Source: Maritalea mobilis (GTDB lineage Bacteria; Pseudomonadota; Alphaproteobacteria; Rhodobacterales; Rhodobacteraceae). From it: 64,000 bases of DNA. Each line of letters starts with the position of its first letter. Position 1 is the first letter of the stretch. Under the pieces are notes generated by a model. It made no database searches. It was not told where the DNA came from and saw only the letters and a list, made by a program, of their open reading frames with translations. This document shows, in pieces, positions 27,441-35,870 of this stretch. The position numbers and the translations under genes were made by a program. The stretch is from assembly GCF_019800885.1 (NCBI RefSeq), contig NZ_JAHVKE010000002.1, forward strand, positions 248,001 through 312,000, in the 5' to 3' direction.

Positions 27441-27686
27441 TCAAAGCCCCTCGGCCGGCGTCGTCCCGGTGGGTTGGCCACCCGCGTCGAGGGTGATCTG
27501 TTCGACCTGTTCCTCGGCTTGCTTCAGCTTGGTTTCGCAATGCGCCTTCAAGGCCGCACCGCGCTTGTAAAGGTTGATGGACTCTTCCAACGCGACATCA
27601 CCGCGATCAAGCGCCGTGACCACCTGCTCGAATTCGCGGATCGCCTCCTCGAAGCTCATCTTCTCGATCGGCTTTTCGTCGCTCAT
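27441..27686 (-). CDS. xseB: exodeoxyribonuclease VII small subunit
   Basis: This 81-residue helical protein has the family core MSFEEAIREFEQVVTALDRGDVALEESINLYKRG split over two helices (residues about 8-50). It partners XseA to degrade single-stranded DNA; xseA is not in the window. The start overlaps the stop of the HDAC-like gene by ATGA (27683-27686), and ispA begins six bases after its stop. Confidence 0.92.
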   Translation of the reverse strand: MSDEKPIEKMSFEEAIREFEQVVTALDRGDVALEESINLYKRGAALKAHCETKLKQAEEQVEQITLDAGGQPTGTTPAEGL

Positions 27687-28618
27687 GCGCCTCGCTCCAT
27701 CAATTCCGTCACATGCCCCGCGACTGACGTCGCGAGCGCAGTCAGATCATAGCCGCCTTCGAGTGTCGAGACCACGCGCCCGCCGCAAAGCTCATCGGCA
27801 AGGTCCAGCAGGGCGCGGGTGATCCAGTTGAAATCCTCGGTCGTCCAGACAAGGTTCGCAAGCGGGTCGTCGTGATGCGCATCGAACCCGGCAGAGATGA
27901 TGATCAGTTCTGGCTCGAAGGCCCGGAGCGCCGGAAAGGCGCGGCGTTCGTAAGCTGCTCGCATCTCGGCCCCGCCGGAATTGGGTGGCAGCGGCAGGTT
28001 GAGGATGTTGTTGCTGGCGCCGCGTTCCCCGGCGCTGCCGGAACCGGGGTATAGAGGCATCTGGTGGGACGACACGAAAAGCGTGCGGCCCTCGTCCCAG
28101 AGAATGTCTTGCGTGCCGTTTCCGTGGTGCACGTCGAAATCAACGACCGCGACGCGCGACAGCCCGTGACGATCGAGGGCGTGTTTGGCCGCGATCGCTG
28201 CATTGCCAAAAAAGCAAAAGCCCATGGCCCGGGTCTTTTCCGCATGATGGCCGGGCGGACGGGTGGCGACAAACGCGTTGGTCGCCGCACCGGACAGGAC
28301 GGCATCGACCGCCATCAGGCATCCGCCCACCCCCTTCAGCGCGGCGTCCCAACTTCCGGGCGAGGCGTGCGTGTCGGGGTCCAGGGATTTCAGGCCGCTT
28401 TCGGGCATCGCGGCTTTGACGGCGGCCACGTAGTCGGCGGGATGACCCAGCAACAGATCATCCTCGGTACACAGGGGCGCCTCGGCTCTTGTCAAGGCGT
28501 CGAAGGCCGGGTCCGACAGGGCCGAGAAAACGGCCTCAAGCCGCGCGATCTGTTCGGGATGGCCCGGCGGCATCTGGTGTGACAGGCCGGCGTGGTTTTC
28601 TACAAGAAGCGTGGTCAT
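27683..28618 (-). CDS. histone-deacetylase-family amidohydrolase
   Basis: This 311-residue zinc enzyme of the arginase/deacetylase fold carries the expected motifs: TRPPGHHAE (tandem His), DFDVHHGNGTQDIL (zinc-binding Asp and His), GFDAHHDDPLANL (second zinc Asp) and LEGGYDL near the C terminus. Bacterial members deacetylate acetylpolyamines or other small N-acetyl compounds; the substrate here is unknown. It begins 7 bases after petR and overlaps xseB, tying regulators, deacetylase and isoprenoid genes into one run. Confidence 0.9.
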   Translation of the reverse strand: MTTLLVENHAGLSHQMPPGHPEQIARLEAVFSALSDPAFDALTRAEAPLCTEDDLLLGHPADYVAAVKAAMPESGLKSLDPDTHASPGSWDAALKGVGGCLMAVDAVLSGAATNAFVATRPPGHHAEKTRAMGFCFFGNAAIAAKHALDRHGLSRVAVVDFDVHHGNGTQDILWDEGRTLFVSSHQMPLYPGSGSAGERGASNNILNLPLPPNSGGAEMRAAYERRAFPALRAFEPELIIISAGFDAHHDDPLANLVWTTEDFNWITRALLDLADELCGGRVVSTLEGGYDLTALATSVAGHVTELMERGA

Positions 28619-28625
28619 CTTTGCC

Positions 28626-29342
28626 TCAATCCGGGGCCAGCATGTAGCCCGCGCCCCGCACCGTTTGAAGGTAGCGCGGCTGCTTCGGGTTCACCTCGAT
28701 CTTGCGGCGAAGGCGCGTGATCTGAACGTCCACTGCGCGTTCCTGAACCTGTTCGGCAGGCCCACCCTTGTCGCGGTTCAACAGGCCGACAAGGTCCGCG
28801 CGGCTGAAGGGTTCGTTCGGCTGCCCCGCGAAGATCCGCATCAGGGCGGCTTCGGTCGCGGTCAGGCGGACCATCTCCTGTCCATGCCACATCTCGGCGC
28901 GTTCGATGTCGTAGCGGATCGGCCCAAGTGACAGAACCTGCGGCACTTCGGTTTCATCCGGCTGGGTCGGCATCCGTCTGAGGATCGCATTGATCCTCAG
29001 CAGCAGTTCCTTCGGCTCGAACGGCTTGGGCAGGTAATCATCGGCCCCGGCTTCCAGCCCCGTGATCCTGTCGCTGGCCTCACCCTTGGCGGTGAGCAGC
29101 AGAATGGGCGTGTGGATCGTCTCACGCAGCGATTTTGTCAGACTGATGCCGTCTTCGCCCGGCATCATCACGTCGAGCACGATCAGGTCGAAATCCAGCC
29201 CGGCAAGAAGGCGCCGCGCGTGGGCCGCATCGCGGGCGACGGTCGTCATGAAGCCATTGCGGATCAGGAACTTTTGCAGGAGTCCGCGAATACGCTCGTC
29301 ATCATCGACGATCAGAAGATGTGCACCGATATCGGCCATCAC
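28626..29342 (-). CDS. petR: PetR-type OmpR-family response regulator
   Basis: This 238-residue protein has an N-terminal receiver domain (LLIVDDDERIRG acidic pocket; phospho-acceptor Asp in LIVLDVMMPGEDG; LLTAKGE; Lys in DDYLPKPFEP) and a C-terminal winged-helix DNA-binding domain (VDVQITRLRRKIEVNP, LQTVRGAGYML). The gene directly follows a MarR-type gene with ATGA overlap. In Rhodobacter capsulatus the pair petP-petR is known to be required for cytochrome bc1 expression, so I assign the symbol from this arrangement. No histidine kinase is adjacent. Confidence 0.85.
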   Translation of the reverse strand: MMADIGAHLLIVDDDERIRGLLQKFLIRNGFMTTVARDAAHARRLLAGLDFDLIVLDVMMPGEDGISLTKSLRETIHTPILLLTAKGEASDRITGLEAGADDYLPKPFEPKELLLRINAILRRMPTQPDETEVPQVLSLGPIRYDIERAEMWHGQEMVRLTATEAALMRIFAGQPNEPFSRADLVGLLNRDKGGPAEQVQERAVDVQITRLRRKIEVNPKQPRYLQTVRGAGYMLAPD

Positions 29343-29899
29343 CCGTTATCGACCCCGTCGAGGTAGTGACGCCGCATTTCGGGGTCCATCATCTGTTCCA
29401 GCACGGCACGAAACCCCGCGACGGCCTCGGGCCCGGCATTTCTGAACGCGGCCCGCATACGGGCGCGCTGCGCTTCGGACAAATCGCGTTCCAGCGCTTT
29501 ACCCTCATCCGTCAGGTAAAGGTGACGCTCGCGCTTGTCGCGGGTGCCGACCCGGCTTTCGACCAACCCGTCCTCGACGAGCGCGCGAAGCACGCGGTTC
29601 AACGACTGCTTGGTCACGCCAAGGATCGACAGAAGGTTGTTCACCGTCGTGCCGGGCGTGCGATTGATGAAGTGGATCGCCCGGTGGTGCGCCCGCCCGT
29701 AGCCGTATTCCTGGAGGATGCGGTCGGGGTCCGCCGTGAAGCCGCGATAGGCGAAGAACATCGCCTCGATCCCGCGGCGCAGTTGATCTTCGGTCAGAAA
29801 CAGCAGGCTTTCCCCCCTGCTGCCCATAGCGGGGCTCGCGTTGCGCTCTGCCATCGCCTGTCCCTTCCTTGCCGGTTGCGTTCGGCTTGTTGCCATCAC
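29339..29899 (-). CDS. petP: PetP-type MarR-family regulator
   Basis: This 186-residue winged-helix protein has the MarR layout: helices, a reader helix in NNLLSILGVTKQSLNRVL, then the wing LVESRVGTRDKRERHLYLTDEG. The stop overlaps the petR start by ATGA. In R. capsulatus petP is the partner of petR. Its promoter lies in the 146-base divergent gap with ilvE, which carries repeated elements that could be its operator. A further Met-rich start region makes the exact N terminus slightly uncertain. Confidence 0.83.
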   Translation of the reverse strand: MMATSRTQPARKGQAMAERNASPAMGSRGESLLFLTEDQLRRGIEAMFFAYRGFTADPDRILQEYGYGRAHHRAIHFINRTPGTTVNNLLSILGVTKQSLNRVLRALVEDGLVESRVGTRDKRERHLYLTDEGKALERDLSEAQRARMRAAFRNAGPEAVAGFRAVLEQMMDPEMRRHYLDGVDNG

Positions 29900-29953
29900 T
29901 TTATGTCAGCCTTGTTGACTTTCCAAGAATCAATTGATAGCCACGACCAGATT

Positions 29954-29997
29954 TTGCGCAACTTTATGTCCGATACGGACGAAATCTACGCAACTTT
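29954..29997. promoter_or_regulatory. repeat-rich petP-ilvE divergent control region
   Basis: TTGCGCAA (29954-29961, a perfect palindrome) opens the region. CGCAACTTT occurs twice in the same orientation (29957-29965 and 29989-29997, 32 bases apart, about three helical turns), and between the copies sits the inverted repeat GTCCG-ATA-CGGAC (29968-29980). This is a plausible operator array for PetP, PetR or another regulator. Confidence 0.4.
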
Positions 29998-30045
29998 CGA
30001 AAAGAAACCGCCGGAGAGCCGGCCCATTGGCGAAGGAAGGGACCG

Positions 30046-30915
30046 ATGGCAGGAGCTTATGACGATCGCGATGGCGTCATCTGGATGGATGGCAAACTGG
30101 TGGATTGGCGCGATGCAAACGTGCACATTCTGACCCATGCCATGCATTACGCGTCCAGCGTGTTCGAAGGCGAACGCGCCTATAACGGAAAGATCTTCGA
30201 ATCCCGCCGGCACTCTGAACGCCTTGTCGCTTCGGGGCGGATGCTGGATATCGACATCCCCTGGACGATCGACGAAATCGAAGCCGCGAAATACGAGGTC
30301 ATGAAGGCCAACGGCCTGACTGATGCCTATGTGCGCGCGGTCGCGTGGCGCGGGTCGGGCGAGGATATGGGGGTAAGCTCTGCCAAGAACCCGGTGCGCC
30401 TGGCCGTGGCCGCGTGGAGCTGGGGCAACTATTATGGCGATGCCAAGTTCAAGGGCGCCAAGCTGGACATTTCCAAGTGGAAGCGTCCCAGCCCTGAAAC
30501 GATCCCCGTTCATGCCAAGGCTGCCGGCCTTTACATGATCTGCACCATGTCCAAGCACGCGGCCGAGGCCAAGGGATGCTCGGACGCGCTCTTCATGGAT
30601 TATCGCGGCTATGTGGCCGAGGCGACCGGCGCCAACATCTTCTTCGTGAAGGATGGCGAGGTGCATACGCCCACGCCCGATTGCTTCCTGAACGGGATCA
30701 CCCGGCAGACGGTCATTGGCATGCTCCAAGATCGCCAGATCAAGGTGCACGAGCGTCACATCATGCCCGAGGAGCTGGAGAGTTTTCAGCAATGCTGGCT
30801 GACGGGAACGGCGGCCGAGGTCACGCCAGTGGGCCAGATCGGAGACTACAACTTCGAAGTTGGCGAGATGGCGCGCGATATCTCGACCGCTTACGAGAAC
30901 CTTGTGCGCGCCTGA
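30046..30915 (+). CDS. ilvE: branched-chain amino-acid aminotransferase
   Basis: This 289-residue fold-type IV PLP enzyme makes or degrades Leu, Ile and Val. The N terminus has THAMHYASSVFEGERAY, the PLP lysine is K158 in VHAKAAGLY, and the cofactor loop is VAEATGANIFFV followed by TPTPDCFLNGITRQT and the LTGTAAEVTPV end. The start follows GAAGGGACCG. The gene is single, divergent from petP, and ends at the strong terminator at 30942-30974. Confidence 0.93.
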   Translation: MAGAYDDRDGVIWMDGKLVDWRDANVHILTHAMHYASSVFEGERAYNGKIFESRRHSERLVASGRMLDIDIPWTIDEIEAAKYEVMKANGLTDAYVRAVAWRGSGEDMGVSSAKNPVRLAVAAWSWGNYYGDAKFKGAKLDISKWKRPSPETIPVHAKAAGLYMICTMSKHAAEAKGCSDALFMDYRGYVAEATGANIFFVKDGEVHTPTPDCFLNGITRQTVIGMLQDRQIKVHERHIMPEELESFQQCWLTGTAAEVTPVGQIGDYNFEVGEMARDISTAYENLVRA

Positions 30916-30941
30916 CAGCGGCACCTGAGCCACCACTCCGG

Positions 30942-30974
30942 AAAGGCCCCGAAAAGATGCGGGGCCTTTTCTTT
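30942..30974 (+). terminator. intrinsic terminator after ilvE
   Basis: AAAGGCCCC (30942-30950) pairs with GGGGCCTTT (30961-30969) over a 10-base loop, followed by a T-rich tail (TCTTTT). Confidence 0.88.
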
Positions 30975-31023
30975 TCGGCGCGTTTTTCTTGATTTCGGTC
31001 CGCACCACCCCCACCATCGCTTC

Positions 31024-31365
31024 ATGGTGATGCATTTTCAGCCCACGGGCCCGCAAACCCAGCCCGAGCAGGTGGCGTTCGACCGCCGCGAGCTGGGCGT
31101 GATCCTTGGTCTCTACGGGCGCTTCGTGGCCGCAGGGGAATGGCGTGACTACGGCATTTCCCATCTGCGCGATGTGGCCGTCTTCGCGGTGTTCCGGCGC
31201 ACGGCGGAACATCCGATCTACCGGATCGAGAAACGGCCGAAGTTACGCGACAAGCAGGGCCAATACTCGGTCATCGGGATGGATGGCCAGATCCTGAAGC
31301 GTGGCCATGACCTCAAAACGGTTTTGCGCGTGCTCGACCGCAAACTGATCCGCGCGGTAGAGTGA
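31024..31365 (+). CDS. DUF2794-family protein
   Basis: This 113-residue cytoplasmic protein of unknown function is widespread in alphaproteobacteria. The family core FDRRELGVILGLYGR, then AGEWRDYGIS and FRRTAEHPIYRIEKRP, is clear, and the second half predicts beta-strands (QYSVIGMDGQILKRG). An ATG two codons downstream is equally possible as start. Its stop directly abuts the stop of the convergent NlpC/P60 gene. Confidence 0.83.
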   Translation: MVMHFQPTGPQTQPEQVAFDRRELGVILGLYGRFVAAGEWRDYGISHLRDVAVFAVFRRTAEHPIYRIEKRPKLRDKQGQYSVIGMDGQILKRGHDLKTVLRVLDRKLIRAVE

Positions 31366-32199
31366 TCAGCCCAGCGTGACGCGCTTTCGCGCGGTGATCG
31401 GGCCGCCGCCATTGGCTTCGATCCGGTCGGCAGCCTCTTTCAAGGGCTCGTAGGCCACGGCCATGTGATGCGCGTTGGCGTGCAGCAGCATATCGGGTCC
31501 GGCCATGAACCCGACATGCCCGCCCCAGAACACCAGGTCGCCGCGCTGCAAGGCATCATCGGTGCCGATCTCGTCTCCCAATGCTTCCTGCTGGTCACTG
31601 TCCCGCGGACAGTCCACGCCACAGGCGACCAGCGCGGTTTGCACAAGGCCCGAGCAATCGAGGCCCCAACGGCTGGACCCACCCCAGAGATACGGCGTGC
31701 CAAGGAACAGGTCGGCCACGCCGACCGGGTCCGCAAAGCGCGCCTTGATGGGCATCAGGTGCTGACGTGGAATGAAATGGCCGGTGTGGATCCGCAGGTA
31801 TTCGGGGCGCTCGCCGGTCACGCGCACCATGCTGCCAAAGAACAGCGCCACATCGGGCGGCGCCTTGAGGTCGGGCTTCGGGTAAAGGTGCGTCGCCGGT
31901 GCGACGACCCAATGCGTCGCCTCTTCGGGGCCCGTCAGGGCGCCGGACAGGACCCAGCCAACCTGACCGTCCCGTTCCGCCTGCCCGAAGGAGAACCCGT
32001 CCCGCGTTTCGAGAACGAGGAAACGCTCGCCGAACAAAAGCTGGCTGACGCGGGGGCCGCGTGGTTCCTGAGAGACGTTCACGATCGGCTGTTGAACCAT
32101 CATCCAGCGGCCATCGGTGTAGCGTTCGGCCTCGACCTCGCCCTTGAGCGAGCTGTGAGCGACCTCTCCGTTGCTGGCGGTGATGCGGGGATCTCTCAT
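31366..32199 (-). CDS. NlpC/P60-family peptidase with SH3-like domains
   Basis: This 277-residue protein starts at 32199 (MRDPRITAS); the long open frame upstream is antisense-like and overlaps the peptidase gene. It has an N-terminal SH3-like region (VSQLLFGERFLVLETRDGFS, then VGWVLSGALTG). The C-terminal NlpC/P60 domain has catalytic Cys in WGLDCSGLVQ, His in GGHVGFM and a third polar residue in LLHANAHH. Such enzymes usually cleave gamma-D-Glu to diaminopimelate bonds in cell-wall peptides. There is no signal peptide, so it may recycle muropeptides in the cytoplasm. It is coupled to the M17 peptidase by ATGA (32196-32199). Confidence 0.88.
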   Translation of the reverse strand: MRDPRITASNGEVAHSSLKGEVEAERYTDGRWMMVQQPIVNVSQEPRGPRVSQLLFGERFLVLETRDGFSFGQAERDGQVGWVLSGALTGPEEATHWVVAPATHLYPKPDLKAPPDVALFFGSMVRVTGERPEYLRIHTGHFIPRQHLMPIKARFADPVGVADLFLGTPYLWGGSSRWGLDCSGLVQTALVACGVDCPRDSDQQEALGDEIGTDDALQRGDLVFWGGHVGFMAGPDMLLHANAHHMAVAYEPLKEAADRIEANGGGPITARKRVTLG

Positions 32200-33581
32200 T
32201 GTTGCAACACCTCGGGAAGGGCTTCGTAGATCGCGCGGATGCCTTGGCCGACGCCGCCCTTGGGCCGCGCAGGCGCGGGGCTGGGTTGCCAAGCGTAGAT
32301 GTCGAAATGGGCGTATTTCGTGACCGGGGCCGTAAAGCGCCGGAGGAACAGGGCCGCGGTGATCGACCCGGCCATGCCGCCCTTGGGCGCGTTGTCCAGA
32401 TCGGCGATGCCCGGTTCGATCATCGCCTCGTAGGGCGCGTGGAACGGCAGTCGCCAAACCGGGTCGGCGACCGAATGTGCCGCCGAGGTCAACGCGGTCG
32501 CGAACCCATCGTCATCGGTGAAGAACGGCGCGATATCCGGGCCCACCGCAACGCGGGCCGCGCCGGTCAGCGTTGCCATCGAGATCAGCAGGTCCGGCGG
32601 CGTTTCAGCAGCAAGCGCGAGCGCATCCGCCAGGACAAGCCGCCCTTCGGCATCCGTGTTGTTGATCTCGACCGTCATGCCATTGCGTGCCGTCAGGATG
32701 TCGCCGGGGCGGAAGGCGTTGCCAGAAACGGCGTTCTCGACCGCCGGGATCAGGACGCGCAGGCGCATCTTTTCGGACCCGGACATGATCATGCGGGCAA
32801 GCCCCAGCACGTTTGCCGCGCCCCCCATGTCCTTTTTCATCAACCCCATGGAGGCGCCGGGTTTCAGGTTGAGACCACCCGTGTCGAAACACACGCCCTT
32901 GCCGACGAGCGTCACGGAAGGGCCGGTGTCGCCCCAGGTCATCTCGATCAGGCGCGGCTCCTCGTCCGAGGCGCGGCCGACCGTGTGAATGAGCGGCAGG
33001 TTCGCGTCCAGCAGGCTGTCGCCGTGGGTGGCCGTCACCTCGGCTCCGAACTCGGTGGCCAGCGCGCGAACGGCGGCTTCCAGCGCATTGGGTCCCATAT
33101 CTTCGGCAGGCGTGTTCACGAGATCACGGGTCAGGGCTTCGGCAGCGGCGATGCGTTCCAGGCGCGCAGCGTCGACACCATCGGGCGGAGAAAGGCGCGC
33201 GAGTGTGGGCGATTGCGCGCGGTATTTTTCGAAACGGTACAGTGACAGCAGATAGCCGATCGCGATTTCTTGGCCCTCGGTGCCGTCTGGCAGGGATTCG
33301 ATCCGGTAGTCGCCTTCTGGCAAAGCGGCGATCGCCGCCCCCGCGGCAAAGCGTTGCCGCGCGCGGTCCGAGGGGCCGCCCCGCCCGACAAGAACGGCCA
33401 TCGGTTTGCCACTCTCACCCGGCAACGCGCAGGTTTGGCCAAGTGTTCCGGTGAACCCATGATGACGGGTCCAGGAGGCCGCGGCATCGGGCAGAGTGGC
33501 CAGTGTCTCTTCGCAATCCTCGGGCGCAACCAGGCGGATCGGGATCGCACCATCGACCGGTGCGGAAAAGGCAAGCGACAT
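32196..33581 (-). CDS. M17 leucyl-aminopeptidase-family protease
   Basis: This 461-residue two-metal aminopeptidase has the catalytic-domain signatures VGKGVCFDTGGLNLKP (Lys and Asp ligands), MKKDMGGAANVLG and the hallmark NNTDAEGRLVLADAL; the conserved Arg is in EGR. Cytoplasmic. It is the first gene of a pair with the NlpC/P60 enzyme. Together they suggest breakdown of muropeptides, with the M17 enzyme removing the freed amino acids, but general peptide turnover is equally possible. Confidence 0.9.
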   Translation of the reverse strand: MSLAFSAPVDGAIPIRLVAPEDCEETLATLPDAAASWTRHHGFTGTLGQTCALPGESGKPMAVLVGRGGPSDRARQRFAAGAAIAALPEGDYRIESLPDGTEGQEIAIGYLLSLYRFEKYRAQSPTLARLSPPDGVDAARLERIAAAEALTRDLVNTPAEDMGPNALEAAVRALATEFGAEVTATHGDSLLDANLPLIHTVGRASDEEPRLIEMTWGDTGPSVTLVGKGVCFDTGGLNLKPGASMGLMKKDMGGAANVLGLARMIMSGSEKMRLRVLIPAVENAVSGNAFRPGDILTARNGMTVEINNTDAEGRLVLADALALAAETPPDLLISMATLTGAARVAVGPDIAPFFTDDDGFATALTSAAHSVADPVWRLPFHAPYEAMIEPGIADLDNAPKGGMAGSITAALFLRRFTAPVTKYAHFDIYAWQPSPAPARPKGGVGQGIRAIYEALPEVLQQ

Positions 33582-33644
33582 GAACGAACCCCACGGGAAA
33601 GACGGCGCTAACCTATCCTCTGGAAACAGCGCCGCAAGGGTCGA

Positions 33645-34022
33645 TCAGCCGGAAAGATCTTCAAGGTCCCAAACCGCCTGGATCGAACGGTCGCCGACCC
33701 GCTCCAACCGCGCAAGCGCCGCCGAAAGAGACACGACATGGCCGGTGTCGAGGCAATCGAGCGCGTTTCGCGCCGCGCGGGCAAGGGTCGACATGCCGAT
33801 CAAATCGGCATCGTCGCGCAGGTTCGTGATCACCTGTCGCAATCCACCGGCGATGCGTTTGCTGTCGGGCAAGTCGGCCAAGGCCTTTGCTATGCGGTCA
33901 AGCGCAAGCGCGACCTCCGCCTCGGCCCGGTTTTCGCCTATGCGCAAACAAAGATCCTCGAGCTTGTCCGGATTGAACCGCGCAGGTTCATCGGGCCGCA
34001 ATTCTCGAACGAACGGCTTCAT
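33645..34022 (-). CDS. conserved helical protein of unknown function
   Basis: This 125-residue protein is almost entirely amphipathic helix with no signal or membrane segment. Stretches such as GLRQVITNLRDDADLIGMSTLARAA and ALARLERVGDRSIQAVWDLEDL resemble a four-helix bundle. An Hpt-type fold crossed my mind, but there is no phosphorylatable His, so I leave it unnamed. It lies 63 bases upstream of the M17 gene on the same strand and is divergent from the carbonic anhydrase. Confidence 0.6.
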   Translation of the reverse strand: MKPFVRELRPDEPARFNPDKLEDLCLRIGENRAEAEVALALDRIAKALADLPDSKRIAGGLRQVITNLRDDADLIGMSTLARAARNALDCLDTGHVVSLSAALARLERVGDRSIQAVWDLEDLSG

Positions 34023-34169
34023 ACCTCACTCCACTCCACCAACGGTCCCCACCGCGCGGGTGGTGATGCCACGCTTGCGTTGAAAAAACGATTGAGCGCG
34101 CGGCGAAAAGCACCTGCAATTTTCCCTGAATGCAGGCTAACACGTCCCAAGGTTGAAAAGAGGTTTGCC

Positions 34170-34820
34170 ATGCACCGTGTGAAATCGCTGCCGAAATACC
34201 TGCTGGATCGGTACCACGACTGGATGGAGCATTCCTTTCCCGAAAGCCGCGAATGGTTTCGCAAGCTGGCCGAGGAAGGGCAAAGCCCCCGCGCGATGGT
34301 CATTGCCTGCTGCGATAGCCGCGTGGCGATCACCTCGATCTTCGGTCAGCGGACGGGCGAATTGTTCGTTCACCGCAACATTGCAAACCTCGTGCCGCCC
34401 TATACGCCGGACGGTCAGCACCACGGCACGGGCGCAGCCGTGGAATTCGCGGTCACGTCGCTGAAGGTGGAGCATATCCTTGTCATGGGGCATTCGAATT
34501 GCGGCGGGGTGCGCGGCTGCATCGATATGTGCACGGGCCACAACGAGGCGCTCTTGGAGCAGAAAAGCCTTGTTGGCCGCTGGCTCGACGTGCTGCGGCC
34601 TGGGTTCGAGCAGGTGAAGGATATCGAGGACAAGGCCATGCGCCAGACAGCGCTGGAGAAAGAGGGCATCCAGGTCAGCCTCGAAAACCTGATGGGCTAT
34701 CCGTTCGTCAAGGAGGCGGTGGACGCGGGCCAGCTCACGCTGCACGGGATCTGGGCCAATATCTCGGACATGGACCTGGAAACCTTCGACGGGTCCGTCC
34801 GCCGGTTCAGCCATGGCTGA
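34170..34820 (+). CDS. beta-class carbonic anhydrase
   Basis: This 216-residue zinc enzyme interconverts CO2 and bicarbonate. The zinc ligands C48 (in CCDSR, with the Asp-Arg dyad), H108 and C111 (in GHSNCGG) are all present, as is HRNIANLVPPY. The open frame extends upstream to 33738, but only the ATG at 34170 gives a normal family N terminus (MHRVKSLPKYLLDRYHDWME). It is followed on the same strand, after 65 bases, by an SbtA-type bicarbonate transporter and an SbtB-like protein, which points to bicarbonate supply. Confidence 0.93.
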   Translation: MHRVKSLPKYLLDRYHDWMEHSFPESREWFRKLAEEGQSPRAMVIACCDSRVAITSIFGQRTGELFVHRNIANLVPPYTPDGQHHGTGAAVEFAVTSLKVEHILVMGHSNCGGVRGCIDMCTGHNEALLEQKSLVGRWLDVLRPGFEQVKDIEDKAMRQTALEKEGIQVSLENLMGYPFVKEAVDAGQLTLHGIWANISDMDLETFDGSVRRFSHG

Positions 34821-34885
34821 TTCTTTACCTTTTGCGTGCAGCACACTAGGTCCGCTGCAATGACCTGCCGAGCGAAGAGGTTCCT

Positions 34886-35866
34886 ATGAGTGACATGCTT
34901 GCCTTGGCCGTGGGCAACCTGCTTTCGCCGATCATCCTGTTCTTCGTGCTCGGGTTTGCCGCGGCGTTCGCGCGGTCCGACCTGTCGATCCCCGAGGCGG
35001 TTGCCAAGGGCCTGTCACTCTACCTGCTGTTTGCGATCGGGTTCAAAGGCGGGGCCAGCGTCGCGGCGCACGGGATCGACGCCACGCTGCTCTTATCGCT
35101 TGGGGCCGGGATTGTCCTGTCTTTCGCGATGCCGATCATCGCCTTCGGGCTTTTGCGGCTGATGTCCGGGCTCAGCGTGACGGATGCGGCCGCCGTCGCC
35201 GGGCATTACGGCTCGATCTCCATCGTGACTTTCGTGGCAGCGTCCTCCGTTCTGCAAGGCGCGGGCATCGCGTCCGAAGGATACATGGTCGCCGTCGCCG
35301 CCGTGATGGAAGCGCCTGCGATCCTGTCGGCGCTCTGGATCATCGCACGCTTCGGGCAATCCTCGGCTAAAATGGAAAGCGGCCTGATCCGCGAGATCCT
35401 TTTGAACGGGTCCATCGTGCTTCTTGTCGGGTCCTTCCTGATTGGCTGGATCACAGGGGATGAGGGGCTGGATATGATCGCGCCCTTCATCGTCGCGCCG
35501 TTCCAGGGTGTGCTCTGCCTGTTCCTGCTGGATATGGGTCTTGTCGCGGGGCGCGGCCTGCGCGAGGCGCGGTCGGTCCTGCGTCCGGCCCTGTTCCTCT
35601 TCGGTGTGCTCATGCCCCCCATCGGCGCAACGCTTGGCCTTGGTTTCGGCCTCCTGCTGGGTCTCAGCCCGGGGGGTGTGGTCCTACTGATGACGCTTGC
35701 GGCCTCGGCCTCTTATATCGCCGTGCCAGCCGCGATGCGCGTGGCCCTGCCCGAGGCGAACCCGTCGATCTACCTGACGCTGTCACTTGGCGTGACGTTC
35801 CCCTTCAACCTGACGCTCGGTATTCCGCTCTATCTCGCGGTTGTCCGTGCCCTGACCGGAGCTTGA
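34886..35866 (+). CDS. SbtA-family sodium-dependent bicarbonate transporter
   Basis: This 326-residue inner-membrane protein has about ten hydrophobic segments. The pattern LLSPIILFFVLGFAAAFAR, FAIGFKGGASVA, AAVAGHYGSISIVTFVAA and EGYMVAVAAVMEAPAI matches the SbtA/PF05982 family, where the repeated GHYGS-type loops line the bicarbonate/sodium site. It follows GAAGAGG at good spacing. It sits between a carbonic anhydrase and an SbtB-like gene (4 bases between its stop and the next start), the expected partners. Confidence 0.88.
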   Translation: MSDMLALAVGNLLSPIILFFVLGFAAAFARSDLSIPEAVAKGLSLYLLFAIGFKGGASVAAHGIDATLLLSLGAGIVLSFAMPIIAFGLLRLMSGLSVTDAAAVAGHYGSISIVTFVAASSVLQGAGIASEGYMVAVAAVMEAPAILSALWIIARFGQSSAKMESGLIREILLNGSIVLLVGSFLIGWITGDEGLDMIAPFIVAPFQGVLCLFLLDMGLVAGRGLREARSVLRPALFLFGVLMPPIGATLGLGFGLLLGLSPGGVVLLMTLAASASYIAVPAAMRVALPEANPSIYLTLSLGVTFPFNLTLGIPLYLAVVRALTGA

Positions 35867-35870
35867 CCTC

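Noticed and set aside
33645-34022. Hpt phosphotransfer domain
   Set aside because: The helical pattern fits loosely, but no phosphorylatable histidine motif is present.
33738-34169. 144-codon N-terminal extension of the carbonic anhydrase
   Set aside because: It would overlap the minus-strand helical protein and is not like any beta-carbonic anhydrase; the ATG at 34170 gives a normal length.
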